A stretch of DNA of 64,000 nt from Burkholderia sp. GAS332 (GTDB lineage: Bacteria; Pseudomonadota; Gammaproteobacteria; Burkholderiales; Burkholderiaceae). The stretch lies in NCBI GenBank assembly GCA_900142905.1, contig FSRV01000002.1, positions 2,046,001-2,110,000 of the forward strand. The letters are read 5' to 3'. A program made the position numbers and the translations under genes. This document shows, one piece after another, positions 36,055 through 44,758 of this stretch. Position 1 is the first letter of the stretch. Every line of letters begins with the position of its first letter. The notes under the pieces are model-generated. The model did no database searches and was not told where the DNA came from. It saw only the letters and a list, made by a program, of their open reading frames with translations.

Positions 36055-37359
36055 ATGAAAACCGAAGCGCAGTTGACCGCAGACGCCGAGTGCTACGACG
36101 CTCCCGGCACAGGGAAAGGACCGTTCGCGTGGTATCGGCAGATTTCCACCGGCGAAAAGCGTGCGTTCTGGAGCTGCAAGATCGGCTACGTGCTCGACGC
36201 CATGGACACGCAATTCCTGAGCTTCGTGATTCCGACACTCATTGCGACATGGGGCATCACGCGCGGCGATGCGGGTCTCATCGGAACGGTCACGCTGCTG
36301 AGTTCGGCAGTCGGCGGCTGGGCGGCCGGTGTGCTGTCCGATCGCATCGGCCGGGTGAAAACCTTGCAAATCACGATTCTCTGGTTCGCGGTGTTCACGC
36401 TCGCTTGCGCACTGGCGCAGAACTTCTCGCAGCTGCTGTGGGCGCGCGGATTGATGGGGCTCGGCTTCGGCGGCGAGTGGACGGCAGGTGCGGTGCTGAT
36501 CGGCGAGGTGATCCGGCCGCGTGACCGTGGCAAAGCGGTCGGCCTGGTGCAGGCAGGCTGGGCGATCGGCTGGGGCGTGTCGACGCTGCTATTCATGGCC
36601 GTGTTTTCATGGATACCGGCGGATTACGCATGGCGCGTGCTGTTCGCGATCGGCATTGCGCCGGCGCCGTTCGTGATCTGGATCCGCCGCTTCGTCGAAG
36701 AACCGGAGGTGCATCGGCAGCAGAAAAAAGCGCAAGCCGCGGCACAAACGCGCCCTTCGCTGCTCGACATCTTCCGCGGCGATATCGTCTGGACGACGCT
36801 GCGCGCATCCGTTCTCGCGACCGGTGTGCAAGGCGGCTACTACGCGGTGACCACGTGGCTGCCGACGTATCTGAAAACCGAGCGGCACCTAAGCGTGATC
36901 GGCACCGGCAGCTATCTGGGCGTGGTGATTGTCGGTTCGTACTGCGGCTATCTGACGGGCGCTTACGTCAGCGACAAAATCGGCCGCAAGCGTGCGTTCA
37001 TCGCGTTCGCGCTAGCCTCGTGTGCGATCGCGTTGATCTATACGCAACTGCCGCTCGATAACCTCACCATGCTCGTGCTCGGCTTCCCACTCGGTTTCTG
37101 CGCGTCCGGTATTTTCTCGGGGATGGGCGCATTCCTCACCGAGTTGTTTCCGACGCGCATTCGCGGCTCCGGTCAGGGGTTCTGCTACAACTTCGGGCGG
37201 GCGGTCGGCGCGACGTTTCCGCTCCTGATTGGCCACGTCTCGCAGACCATGACGCTCGGTCACGCGATCGGCGTATTCGCCGCCGCGGCATACGGTATCG
37301 TGATCCTCGCCGCGCTGACCTTGCCGGAAACCAGGGGACGCGAACTCAACGCAGCCTAA
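36055..37359 (+). CDS. MFS transporter, metabolite:H+ symporter type
   Basis: The 434-residue protein has twelve predicted membrane segments. YVLDAMDTQFLSFVIPTL carries the helix 1 acidic residue, LSDRIGRVKTLQ is the loop 2-3 motif, and GLGFGGEWTAGAVLIGEVIRPRDRGKAVG is the loop 4-5 region of the sialate/aromatic acid group. It probably imports the substrate of the hydro-lyase encoded just upstream. It converges on the sugar permease gene with 22 bp between stops. Confidence 0.87.
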   Translation: MKTEAQLTADAECYDAPGTGKGPFAWYRQISTGEKRAFWSCKIGYVLDAMDTQFLSFVIPTLIATWGITRGDAGLIGTVTLLSSAVGGWAAGVLSDRIGRVKTLQITILWFAVFTLACALAQNFSQLLWARGLMGLGFGGEWTAGAVLIGEVIRPRDRGKAVGLVQAGWAIGWGVSTLLFMAVFSWIPADYAWRVLFAIGIAPAPFVIWIRRFVEEPEVHRQQKKAQAAAQTRPSLLDIFRGDIVWTTLRASVLATGVQGGYYAVTTWLPTYLKTERHLSVIGTGSYLGVVIVGSYCGYLTGAYVSDKIGRKRAFIAFALASCAIALIYTQLPLDNLTMLVLGFPLGFCASGIFSGMGAFLTELFPTRIRGSGQGFCYNFGRAVGATFPLLIGHVSQTMTLGHAIGVFAAAAYGIVILAALTLPETRGRELNAA

Positions 37360-37381
37360 GCCGCGCCACCGCACATTCTTC

Positions 37382-38482
37382 CTATAGCGCCTGCTCCGGC
37401 GCGCGTCCGATGACATGTGAATCGGACGCCGCGGCTGTGTCACCCCGGCCGCGCTCCCGGCGTGGCGTCACGACAGCACCGGTGCCTCCCGGACGCCCCA
37501 CCGATTTTGCATGCCGCTCGATCAGCCGTTGCAGCAGGCAGAAGGCGCACAGCAACGCGCCAATCACGATACGGGTCCACCACGAACTGAGCGTGCCGTC
37601 GAAGGTAATCAGCGTCTGGATCGTGCCCAGAATGCCGACACCGAACAGCGAGCCGATCACATAGCCGACGCCACCCGTCAGCAAGGTTCCGCCGATCACC
37701 GTCGCCGCGATCGCGTCGAGTTCCATACCCTGCCCTTGCAGGCCATAGCCCGACAGCACGTAGAACGTGAACACCGCGCCGCCAAGGGCCGAACAGAACC
37801 CGCTCAGCGCATACACGCCGATCCGCGTACGCGCGACCGGCAAGCCCATCAGCAACGCCGAGCGTGGATTGCCACCAATCGCATACACGTTGCGACCAAA
37901 ACGCGTGAAATGCGCGACATAGATCGCCGCGGCGAGCGTGACGAGCGCGATCAACACATTGGCGGAAACCGAACCGACGCCGATGTTGAGGCGAAACGCG
38001 GAAATCTTCTGGAACGTCGGATCGTTGATGGTGATCGACTGTGTCGTGATCAAAAAGCACAAGCCACGCGCGAAGAACATGCCGGCCAGCGTGACGATGA
38101 ACGCCTGCAAGCGGAAGAAATGAATCAGCGCGCCCTGCACCGCGCCGAACACCGTGCCCATCAGCAACACGATCGGCACGATCAGCCAGACCGGCCAATG
38201 CATGTGTTCGGACAGCACCGCTTCGACGATGGTGGTCAGCGCCACTACCGAGCCCACCGACAGATCGATCCCGCCGGATACGATCACAAACGTCATGCCG
38301 ATTGCGACGATCAGCAGGAAGGCGTTATCGACCAGCAGATCGAGCAGCACTTGCCACGAAAAAAACCCGGTGTACATCACCGAGCCGAAACCGAACAGCG
38401 CGCAAAACAGCAGGATGGTGACGGCGATCGGCAGCGTGCGCGGATCGACGATATGGGCCCAGGCGTCGAGGAGTCGTCTCAT
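37382..38482 (-). CDS. yjfF: Sugar ABC transporter permease, YjfF type
   Basis: The 366-residue protein has the RbsC-like permease fold with about nine membrane segments: GGIDLSVGSVVALTTI and GGNPRSALLMGLPVARTRI are family hallmarks. It resembles YjfF of the E. coli galactofuranose importer. A polar Arg/Gly-rich C-terminal tail of about 40 residues (after RLIERHAKSVGR) makes it longer than YjfF. Its start overlaps the ytfT stop by 4 bp. It is the last gene of the operon. Confidence 0.87.
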   Translation of the reverse strand: MRRLLDAWAHIVDPRTLPIAVTILLFCALFGFGSVMYTGFFSWQVLLDLLVDNAFLLIVAIGMTFVIVSGGIDLSVGSVVALTTIVEAVLSEHMHWPVWLIVPIVLLMGTVFGAVQGALIHFFRLQAFIVTLAGMFFARGLCFLITTQSITINDPTFQKISAFRLNIGVGSVSANVLIALVTLAAAIYVAHFTRFGRNVYAIGGNPRSALLMGLPVARTRIGVYALSGFCSALGGAVFTFYVLSGYGLQGQGMELDAIAATVIGGTLLTGGVGYVIGSLFGVGILGTIQTLITFDGTLSSWWTRIVIGALLCAFCLLQRLIERHAKSVGRPGGTGAVVTPRRERGRGDTAAASDSHVIGRAPEQAL

Positions 38483-39510
38483 CGCGCCACCCCGCGCTGC
38501 ATGAAGAGCGACACGGCAAGCGCGCGCGCAGAAGGCGATTGGATCACGCTCACCGCGAGCACCACGGCCGCCTTGACGACGAGCGTCGCTTCCGGCGGCA
38601 CGCCGATCGAATAGGTCGTATAGGTAAGTGTCTGGATGATCAGCGCGCCCAGCACGGTGCCGGTGAGGCTGAAGCGGCCGCCGAGCAGCGACGTGCCGCC
38701 GAGTGTCACCGCCAGAATCGCGTCAAGTTCGAGCAGTAGCCCAGCGTTGTTGCCATCGGCGCTGCGCACGTTCGAACTGATGAGGATGCCCGCCATCGCG
38801 GCCGTCAATCCCGAGAATCCGTACACCGCGAATACCAGCGCTTTCGAGCGCAGACCGACGAGACGCGTCGCCACCGGATTGACACCGATCGCGCGAATGA
38901 AGAGCCCGAGCGCGGTGCCTTCAACAAGCACCGCAGTGGCCAGCACGGCAACGCTCGCGATCCACACGGAACACGGCACGCCCAGCCAATAGCCGCCACC
39001 CACGAACAGATAGCCCGGTGCGCCAATCGGGATGATCTGCCCCGCCGTCAGCAATTGTGCAATGCCACGGCCGGCGACCATCAGGATCAACGTGGCGATG
39101 ATCGGTTGCATGCCGACGAACGACACCAGCAGCCCGTTCCACATGCCGCTCAACACGCCGACGATCAACGCGGCCACCAAGGCTTGCGCGATCAAGCCGG
39201 CGCTCGGTGTAGGTTGCGTCGCGAGGATCGTGGCCGCGGCGGCGCCGGCAATCGCCACAACCGCGCCGACCGAAATATCGATGCCGCGTGTCGCGATCAC
39301 AAGCGTCATACCGGTGGCGACCAGCGCCAGTGGCGCCGCGCGATTCAATACGTCGATCGGCGCGCCGAACAAGTGGCCGTCGAGCATCCGCAGCGACAGA
39401 AAATGCGGGTTCACCCACAGGTTCAGGCCACACAACAGCACCAGCGTGACACACGGCCAGATCAGCGGACGCTCCGCACCGTCGCGCACGAACCAGTTCG
39501 ATAGCTTCAT
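38479..39510 (-). CDS. ytfT: Sugar ABC transporter permease, YtfT type
   Basis: The 343-residue protein is an RbsC-like permease: ATRGIDISVGAVVAIAGAAAATILA, GMWNGLLVSFVGMQPIIATLILM and GGTSLLGGRFSLTGTVLGALIIQTL. It pairs with the YjfF-type protein to form the channel. It overlaps the ytfR stop and the yjfF start by 4 bp each. Confidence 0.88.
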   Translation of the reverse strand: MKLSNWFVRDGAERPLIWPCVTLVLLCGLNLWVNPHFLSLRMLDGHLFGAPIDVLNRAAPLALVATGMTLVIATRGIDISVGAVVAIAGAAAATILATQPTPSAGLIAQALVAALIVGVLSGMWNGLLVSFVGMQPIIATLILMVAGRGIAQLLTAGQIIPIGAPGYLFVGGGYWLGVPCSVWIASVAVLATAVLVEGTALGLFIRAIGVNPVATRLVGLRSKALVFAVYGFSGLTAAMAGILISSNVRSADGNNAGLLLELDAILAVTLGGTSLLGGRFSLTGTVLGALIIQTLTYTTYSIGVPPEATLVVKAAVVLAVSVIQSPSARALAVSLFMQRGVAR

Positions 39511-41126
39511 TCGCCGCTCCCCGCGATGAGTCGATAAATGTTGTCTTCGTTCGAAGCCTTGCCGGCCACTTCAGCGATCTTGCGGCGGTCGCGCAACACC
39601 GCCACGCGATGACTCACGCGCAGCACCTCGCCGATCTCCGATGAAATGAACAGAATGCTCAGACCGTTCGCGCACAGCGCCAGCAAGCGGTCCATGATGT
39701 CGAACTTCGCGGCGACGTCGATGCCGCGGGTAGGCTCGTCGAGAATCAGCAGCTTGGGATCGGTGGCGAGCCAGCGCGCGAGCAGCGCTTTCTGCTGGTT
39801 GCCGCCGGAGAGCAGCCCGATCGGCTGATCGGCGTCCGTCGCCTTGATGCCGAGACGCTCGATCCACAGGTCCGCGATTTCATGCGCGCGCTGCCGTTTG
39901 ATCTTGCGCCACCAGCCGCGCCGCGCCTGCAACGCCAGCAGAATGTTCTCGCGAATCGACAGTTCGGCGACAATGCCCTCTTTCTTGCGGTCCTCCGCGC
40001 AGTAACCGATGCCGTGAAGCACGGCGTCGTGTGGCGAACGCAGCCGTACGGGCCTGCCTTCGATCAGGATGGTGCCACTGTCGGCGCGGTCCGCGCCGAA
40101 CAACAGCCGCGCGGTCTCCGTGCGGCCAGACCCTAGCAGACCGGCAAGGCCCAGGATCTGACCTGGCTGCACGTCAAGGTCGATCGGCTGCAGCGTGCCG
40201 CGCCGCCCGACGCCGCGCAGTTCGATAAACGGCTGAACGGCTTCCTTGCTCTGAGGCCCTTCATGGGTGGCGTGCCCGTCATGGGCCGCTTCACGCAACC
40301 GCGCACTCATGCGTTCGTGCCCGACCATCTTCGCGACCAGTTGATCGGCCGGCAGATCGCGTGCGAGGTATTCGCCTTCACGCTCGCCGTTGCGCATCAC
40401 CGTGATGCGATCGGAGATGGCATAGGTCTGCTCGATAAAATGCGTAACGAACAGAATCGCGATGCCCGATTGCTTAAGATGGCGAAGTATTTTGAAAAGC
40501 TGGGCGACTTCGCCATCGTCGAGGCTGGAGGTGGGTTCGTCGAGAATCAGCACGCGTGCGTCGACTGACAGCGCTCTGGCGATCGCCACCATCTGTTGAA
40601 CGGCGATCGGGTAGGCGTCGAGCGATCGGGTGACGTCGAGCGTCACGTCGAGACGAAGCAGCGCGTCCTGCGCACGGCGCTTGATGTCGGGCCAATCGAT
40701 CGCGCCGAAACGCTTTGGCTGCCGGCCCGCAAAGATGTTCTCCGCCACCGACAGGTTCGGGCACAGGTTCACTTCCTGATACAGCGTGCGCACGCCGGCC
40801 GCCTCGGCCTCCTGCGGCGAAGCAAACGCCACGATCTCGCCGCCCAGACGGATCGTGCCGGCGTCAGGCGCGATCACGCCGGTCAGCACGTTGATCAAGG
40901 TGGATTTGCCGGCGCCGTTCTGCCCCATCAGCGTGTGGATCTCGCCGGGGAACAGGCGAAAGTCCACCCGCTGCAGCGCTTTTACGCCCGGGAACGTCTT
41001 GCTGACACCGGCGGTCGCCAGAATGGGCTCGAGTGCATTCGAGTCGGCGCCAGTGCGAGCGTCACCTGTGACGGCGCCAATGGTACTGGCGGGTAGCGGA
41101 TTCGGTTCTGAAGCGGGATGCGTCAT
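39507..41126 (-). CDS. ytfR: Sugar ABC transporter ATP-binding protein, YtfR type (two nucleotide-binding domains)
   Basis: From ATG 41126 the protein has 539 residues with two ATPase domains. The first has Walker A GQNGAGKST and Walker B VLILDEPTSSLDD. The second has the degenerate Walker A GLLGSGRTE, signature LSGGNQQK and Walker B LLILDEPTRGIDV, as usual in sugar importers of the RbsA/YtfR group. GAGG is 4-7 nt upstream of the chosen start; the frame continues to 41177 without family sequence. An N-terminal Ala/Pro-rich stretch of about 35 residues precedes the domain. It energises YtfT/YjfF. Confidence 0.88.
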   Translation of the reverse strand: MTHPASEPNPLPASTIGAVTGDARTGADSNALEPILATAGVSKTFPGVKALQRVDFRLFPGEIHTLMGQNGAGKSTLINVLTGVIAPDAGTIRLGGEIVAFASPQEAEAAGVRTLYQEVNLCPNLSVAENIFAGRQPKRFGAIDWPDIKRRAQDALLRLDVTLDVTRSLDAYPIAVQQMVAIARALSVDARVLILDEPTSSLDDGEVAQLFKILRHLKQSGIAILFVTHFIEQTYAISDRITVMRNGEREGEYLARDLPADQLVAKMVGHERMSARLREAAHDGHATHEGPQSKEAVQPFIELRGVGRRGTLQPIDLDVQPGQILGLAGLLGSGRTETARLLFGADRADSGTILIEGRPVRLRSPHDAVLHGIGYCAEDRKKEGIVAELSIRENILLALQARRGWWRKIKRQRAHEIADLWIERLGIKATDADQPIGLLSGGNQQKALLARWLATDPKLLILDEPTRGIDVAAKFDIMDRLLALCANGLSILFISSEIGEVLRVSHRVAVLRDRRKIAEVAGKASNEDNIYRLIAGSGE

Positions 41127-41350
41127 AGACCTCGCTCGATCGGCGGTGCGTTGGTCGGATGAGTTCGGGTACGCCAAGTCGGACGCAACCCGATTCAGCG
41201 GAAAAGAGACCGCCCGCTGCCGAAGCAGCCAGGCGGTCAGGCACCACTGGAGAAACTCCTGCGATCTGTCCGTACTTCGTTTGTGTCCTGCGCCTATCGT
41301 TTGGATAGCTAATCAGTTAGCCAATCCACTCTGCCCCATACCTGTCCACC

Positions 41351-42337
41351 TCAGTACTTGCGTGTCGGCAGAGTCTGCGCCGCGACGCTCATCGGGAAGA
41401 CGGTCTCTTGCGTCAGGATGCGCTTGGGCAGCGGCTTGCCGGCCACCACGTCCTTGACTGCCGACATCAGTTGCGGCCCCAGCAGCGGGCTGCACTCCAC
41501 ATCGACGTTCATCTTGCCCGCGACCATCGCCTGGAAGCCACCCTTGGTCGCATCGAACGAGACGACGGTGATGTCCTTGCCCGGATGCATGCCGGCCTCT
41601 TCCATCGCCTGGATGGCGCCAAGCGCCATATCGTCGTTATGCGCATAAACTACATTTATTTTATTTCCATAAGTTTTTATAAATGCTTCCATCACCTGCT
41701 TGCCACCGGCAAGCGTGAAGTCGCCGCTTTGCGACGCGATGATCTTGAATTTGGGATCGCTCTTGATCACTTCGATCAGGCCGGCATGCCGGTCATTGGC
41801 AGGCGCGGAGCCGACCGTGCCCTGAAGTTCGGCGATGTTGATGGGACCTGGGTCGTTTTTATAGTGATCTTCGAGCCAATGGCCGCCGCGCCGGCCCTCT
41901 TCCATGAAATCCGAGCCGATCATCGTCACGTACAAAGACGTGTCCTTCACGTCGATGTTGCGGTCGGTCAGGATCACTGGAATGTTTGCGGCTTTAGCTT
42001 CGCGCAGCACCGGCTCCCAGCCGGATTCGACGACCGGAGAGAAGGCGATCACATCGACTTTCTGCGCAATGTAGGAGCGGATCGCCTTGATCTGGTTTTC
42101 CTGCTTTTGCTGGGCGTCGGAGAATTTGAGCTTGATATTCGCTTCCGCCGCCGCGGACTTCACCGACTCGGTATTGGCGGTTCGCCATGCGCTTTCGGCG
42201 CCGACCTGGGCGAAACCGAGGGTGATCTGTTTGTCCTGCGCGTAAGCGCCCGGCGTTGTCAGCATCAGCGCACCAATGCTCGAGCAAAGCGCGAGCGCGC
42301 CCAACGCACGACATGCGGCGCGTCGTGTATTCGCCAT
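41351..42337 (-). CDS. ytfQ: Sugar ABC transporter periplasmic binding protein, YtfQ type
   Basis: From ATG 42337 (AGGAG upstream) the protein has 328 residues, a Sec signal ending PGAYAQ and strong resemblance to E. coli YtfQ: LGFAQVGAESAWRTANTESVK, QQKQENQIKAIRSYIAQKVD, APVV-like SPVVESGWEPVLREAK, and VYAHNDDMALGAIQAMEEAG. YtfQ binds galactofuranose; Burkholderia homologues may also take other aldoses such as galactose or arabinose. It heads the operon, with 224 bp before ytfR. Confidence 0.9.
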   Translation of the reverse strand: MANTRRAACRALGALALCSSIGALMLTTPGAYAQDKQITLGFAQVGAESAWRTANTESVKSAAAEANIKLKFSDAQQKQENQIKAIRSYIAQKVDVIAFSPVVESGWEPVLREAKAANIPVILTDRNIDVKDTSLYVTMIGSDFMEEGRRGGHWLEDHYKNDPGPINIAELQGTVGSAPANDRHAGLIEVIKSDPKFKIIASQSGDFTLAGGKQVMEAFIKTYGNKINVVYAHNDDMALGAIQAMEEAGMHPGKDITVVSFDATKGGFQAMVAGKMNVDVECSPLLGPQLMSAVKDVVAGKPLPKRILTQETVFPMSVAAQTLPTRKY

Positions 42338-42449
42338 GACTGTCTCCTGATCGTTGTTGTGTAGGCGATCCATCGAACCCGCCCAGCGGTTGCGGCCCTC
42401 ACGGTGCGTGGATCGTGATGTAGCGTAGTGTCTGGGGCGTTAACCGTCC

Positions 42450-42487
42450 AATCATATGATTCGCGATGGCGATACCAATTTTGGTAT
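42450..42487. promoter_or_regulatory. Two perfect palindromes upstream of ytfQ
   Basis: AATCATATGATT (42450-42461) and ATACCAATTTTGGTAT (42472-42487) are both perfect palindromes 10 bp apart, 113-150 bp upstream of the ytfQ start. They are good candidates for the operator of an unseen sugar regulator. The 346-bp gap 42338-42683 holds no supported gene; an open frame of 123 codons over it lacks any recognisable protein. Confidence 0.5.
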
Positions 42488-42683
42488 GGCGGGCGGAATC
42501 GGCGATGGCCTGGACGCGGGCGATGCGGCGAACTCGCTCGAGAATGAACGGTGCTGGAGCGCGGCGTTTGAGAAGCTTTTTATGCGCTTAAGTGCCCGGC
42601 TTCAGGTTCGGGCAGGCAGTGAGTGGGTGCTGGGCTTTCGGCTTTCGGACCAAGGACTAAACGGCCGACGGCTAGCCCGCAAG

Positions 42684-43283
42684 CTAGCGGTTGGCCGCGC
42701 GCGGCGTCACCCAACGGAACGTCAGATTAATGCGCTCGCCGGCCACACGCGGCTCTTTCGGCACGCGATGCCGCCAGGCGGCCTGCGTGTCGCCCTTCAT
42801 GACCAGCAAGCTGCCGCCCTTGAGTGAAAACGATTGCACGACGCCGGTCTTGTTGTGCCGCAAGTCGAAAGTGCGCGCGACGCCCAGGCTGACCGACGCG
42901 ATCACCGGCTGGGCGCCGAGCTCCGGCTCGCGGTCCGCGTGCCACCCCATGCTGTCGGTGCCGCTGCGATAGCGGTTGATCAACACGCTGTTAAAGCGCG
43001 CGTGGCAGGCTGCTTCCGCAGCGGCCCGCAGTTCGGCGACGGTCGGCGTCCACGGTTGCGGCACGTTGCGAATTCCGGAGTAGACGTAGACCGCGTCCGG
43101 CTCGCCCTGCCAGGCCGTTAGCCGCGGCAGCGGCACACGGCCGGCAGGCGTGCCCATCATGTCCTGACGCCATGCCACTTCGCCGATGAGTTGCGTTAAA
43201 GCGTGCGCCGCGGCATCGGGCGCGAGCCACTCGGGATACCAGTCCACGTCCGGCACGGGAAGGTCATCGAAAAGATCCGCCAT
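42684..43283 (-). CDS. AlkB-like 2OG-Fe(II) dioxygenase
   Basis: The 199-residue protein has the AlkB fold: RYRSGTDSMGWHADREPELG with the HxD iron pair, VIASVSLGVARTFDLRHN, and the distal iron histidine in AAWRHRVPKE followed by RINLTFRWV with the 2-oxoglutarate arginine. It resembles short AlkB/ALKBH2-3-like proteins that repair alkylated DNA or RNA bases by oxidative demethylation. It diverges from the reductase gene and stands alone on its strand. Confidence 0.9.
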   Translation of the reverse strand: MADLFDDLPVPDVDWYPEWLAPDAAAHALTQLIGEVAWRQDMMGTPAGRVPLPRLTAWQGEPDAVYVYSGIRNVPQPWTPTVAELRAAAEAACHARFNSVLINRYRSGTDSMGWHADREPELGAQPVIASVSLGVARTFDLRHNKTGVVQSFSLKGGSLLVMKGDTQAAWRHRVPKEPRVAGERINLTFRWVTPRAANR

Positions 43284-43453
43284 GAGATTGCCTGAATGCC
43301 ATTGCGCACGCGATAAGCGCGCGAGTGAGAACCTTGGCTATTATGGCGGCAACGACGATGCCGATCACGCTAGGGGCTTGCGCAGTCATCCGCCGCTGTG
43401 ATCCACCGCTGTCATCCATTTTTCTCACTCTGCTACTTCAACGGACTACCATC

Positions 43454-44038
43454 ATGATTCTTTCCGATCAGGCGCTCGATCAGCTCTTTCGCGAAGCGCG
43501 CACCCATAACGGCTGGCAGGCCAAACCGGTCGACGACGCCGTGCTCAAGCAACTCACCGAGCTCGTGCTGCTCGGCCCGACCTCGGCCAATTCGAGCCCC
43601 GGCCGCTTCGTCTACGTGAAAACGCCCGAAGGCAAAGAGAAGCTGCGTCCGGCCTTGTCGCCCGGCAATCTCGAGAAAACGATGGCGGCGCCGGTCACGG
43701 TGATCGTCGGCATGGACATGGAGTTCTACGAGCATCTGCCGAAACTGTTTCCGCATGCCGACGCGCGCAGCTGGTTCGCCGGCAACGACAAGGCGATCGC
43801 GGCTACGGCCTTTCGCAATTCGACGCTGCAAGGCGGCTATCTGATTCTCGCGGCCCGCGCGCTCGGTCTGGACACAGGTGCGATGTCGGGCTTCGAAGCC
43901 GCCAAGGTCGACGAGGCGTTCTTCGCCGGCACGACCGTGAAGTCGAACTTCCTGATCAATCTGGGCTACGGCGATCCGTCGAAGCTGTTCCCGCGCAGCC
44001 CGCGCTTCTCCTTCGACGAAGCGGCCCGGATCGCCTGA
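43454..44038 (+). CDS. rutE: RutE-like nitroreductase (malonic semialdehyde reductase family)
   Basis: From ATG 43454 the protein has 194 residues and matches RutE/HadB-type flavin nitroreductases: [51 protein letters not shown] and [19 protein letters not shown]. Members reduce malonic semialdehyde to 3-hydroxypropionate with NAD(P)H and FMN, in pyrimidine ring breakdown. No other rut genes are near, so the physiological substrate is open. The frame upstream to 43325 is not supported. Confidence 0.85.
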   Translation: MILSDQALDQLFREARTHNGWQAKPVDDAVLKQLTELVLLGPTSANSSPGRFVYVKTPEGKEKLRPALSPGNLEKTMAAPVTVIVGMDMEFYEHLPKLFPHADARSWFAGNDKAIAATAFRNSTLQGGYLILAARALGLDTGAMSGFEAAKVDEAFFAGTTVKSNFLINLGYGDPSKLFPRSPRFSFDEAARIA

Positions 44039-44061
44039 CAGGCCGTTGGCCGCCGGTGCGT

Positions 44062-44391
44062 TTAACTGAAGAGCGCTACGTAGAAGACCACCGCGCCGAT
44101 CACCGCACCGATAAAGCAAAAACCTTCATCGGCGTCGTCGCCATTCGAACGCAACCACGCGCCGACGACGCCGAACAGCCCCGCGATGCCGAGCGCAACG
44201 CATACCATCACCACGTCGAATAACGCGCTTTTGCCCAGCTCGGAGAAGTCGATGTCGCGCACGCCGAAGTACAAGCCGATCGCCATCAACGATATGCCCA
44301 CGAGCGGCAGCATGACGTGGCTGCCCTCTCGTCCGACGTGATGCCCATGAAATCCGTGGCGTACGTGATTGCCTGATCCGAGCAGTTTCAT
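44062..44391 (-). CDS. Small membrane protein of unknown function
   Basis: The 109-residue protein has a His/Gly-rich N-terminus (GNHVRHGFHGHHVGREGSH) followed by three hydrophobic segments at about 27-43, 57-77 and 88-107. The histidines could bind metal, but this is only suggestive. A strong AGGAGGTG site lies 5 nt upstream of the ATG at 44391, so it is probably real. I do not recognise a family. Confidence 0.7.
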   Translation of the reverse strand: MKLLGSGNHVRHGFHGHHVGREGSHVMLPLVGISLMAIGLYFGVRDIDFSELGKSALFDVVMVCVALGIAGLFGVVGAWLRSNGDDADEGFCFIGAVIGAVVFYVALFS

Positions 44392-44520
44392 GATGCACCT
44401 CCTGCCTCGCCCTCAACCGACCACAACACGAACCGCCGCCGGGCCGCGATGGCCCTGAGACGACCCGCTTCTATTTGAGAATAGTGCACGGGAAACACAA
44501 TTCAAAGCCCATTTAATTAG

Positions 44521-44534
44521 ACTGCCGCGGCAGT
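44521..44534. promoter_or_regulatory. ACTGCCGCGGCAGT perfect palindrome in a 367-bp gap
   Basis: This perfect 14-bp palindrome lies between the divergent small membrane protein gene (44391) and the phosphoesterase gene (44759). It is a possible operator for either. The rest of the gap 44392-44758 shows no gene; the open frame into it is an unused extension of the phosphoesterase. Confidence 0.35.
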
Positions 44535-44758
44535 TCAAACGGCGGTATGCGGCGATGGAAATTGCTGCAATGCGGCATCCGTCTTCCACGCCAGGCACGG
44601 CCGCATTCGGCCGCCCCTGGAAGCAAATCTGGCGCTGTCGGCAAGGGGGTTCACATCTCGGTAGAATGATCCGGCTCGTCCGCTATTTGATGATTGCGGT
44701 TGGCGAGCCGCCGCCGTCTTTCCGTTCGTGCCGGCCCCTTCCCGCCTCTATCCTTTCT

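Noticed and set aside
37511..38614. 367-codon plus-strand frame opposite the sugar permeases
   Set aside because: Same reason: charged shadow of membrane protein codons.
42456..42827. 123-codon frame over the gap upstream of ytfQ
   Set aside because: No family resemblance, overlaps the AlkB-like gene, and the region carries palindromes that suit an operator.
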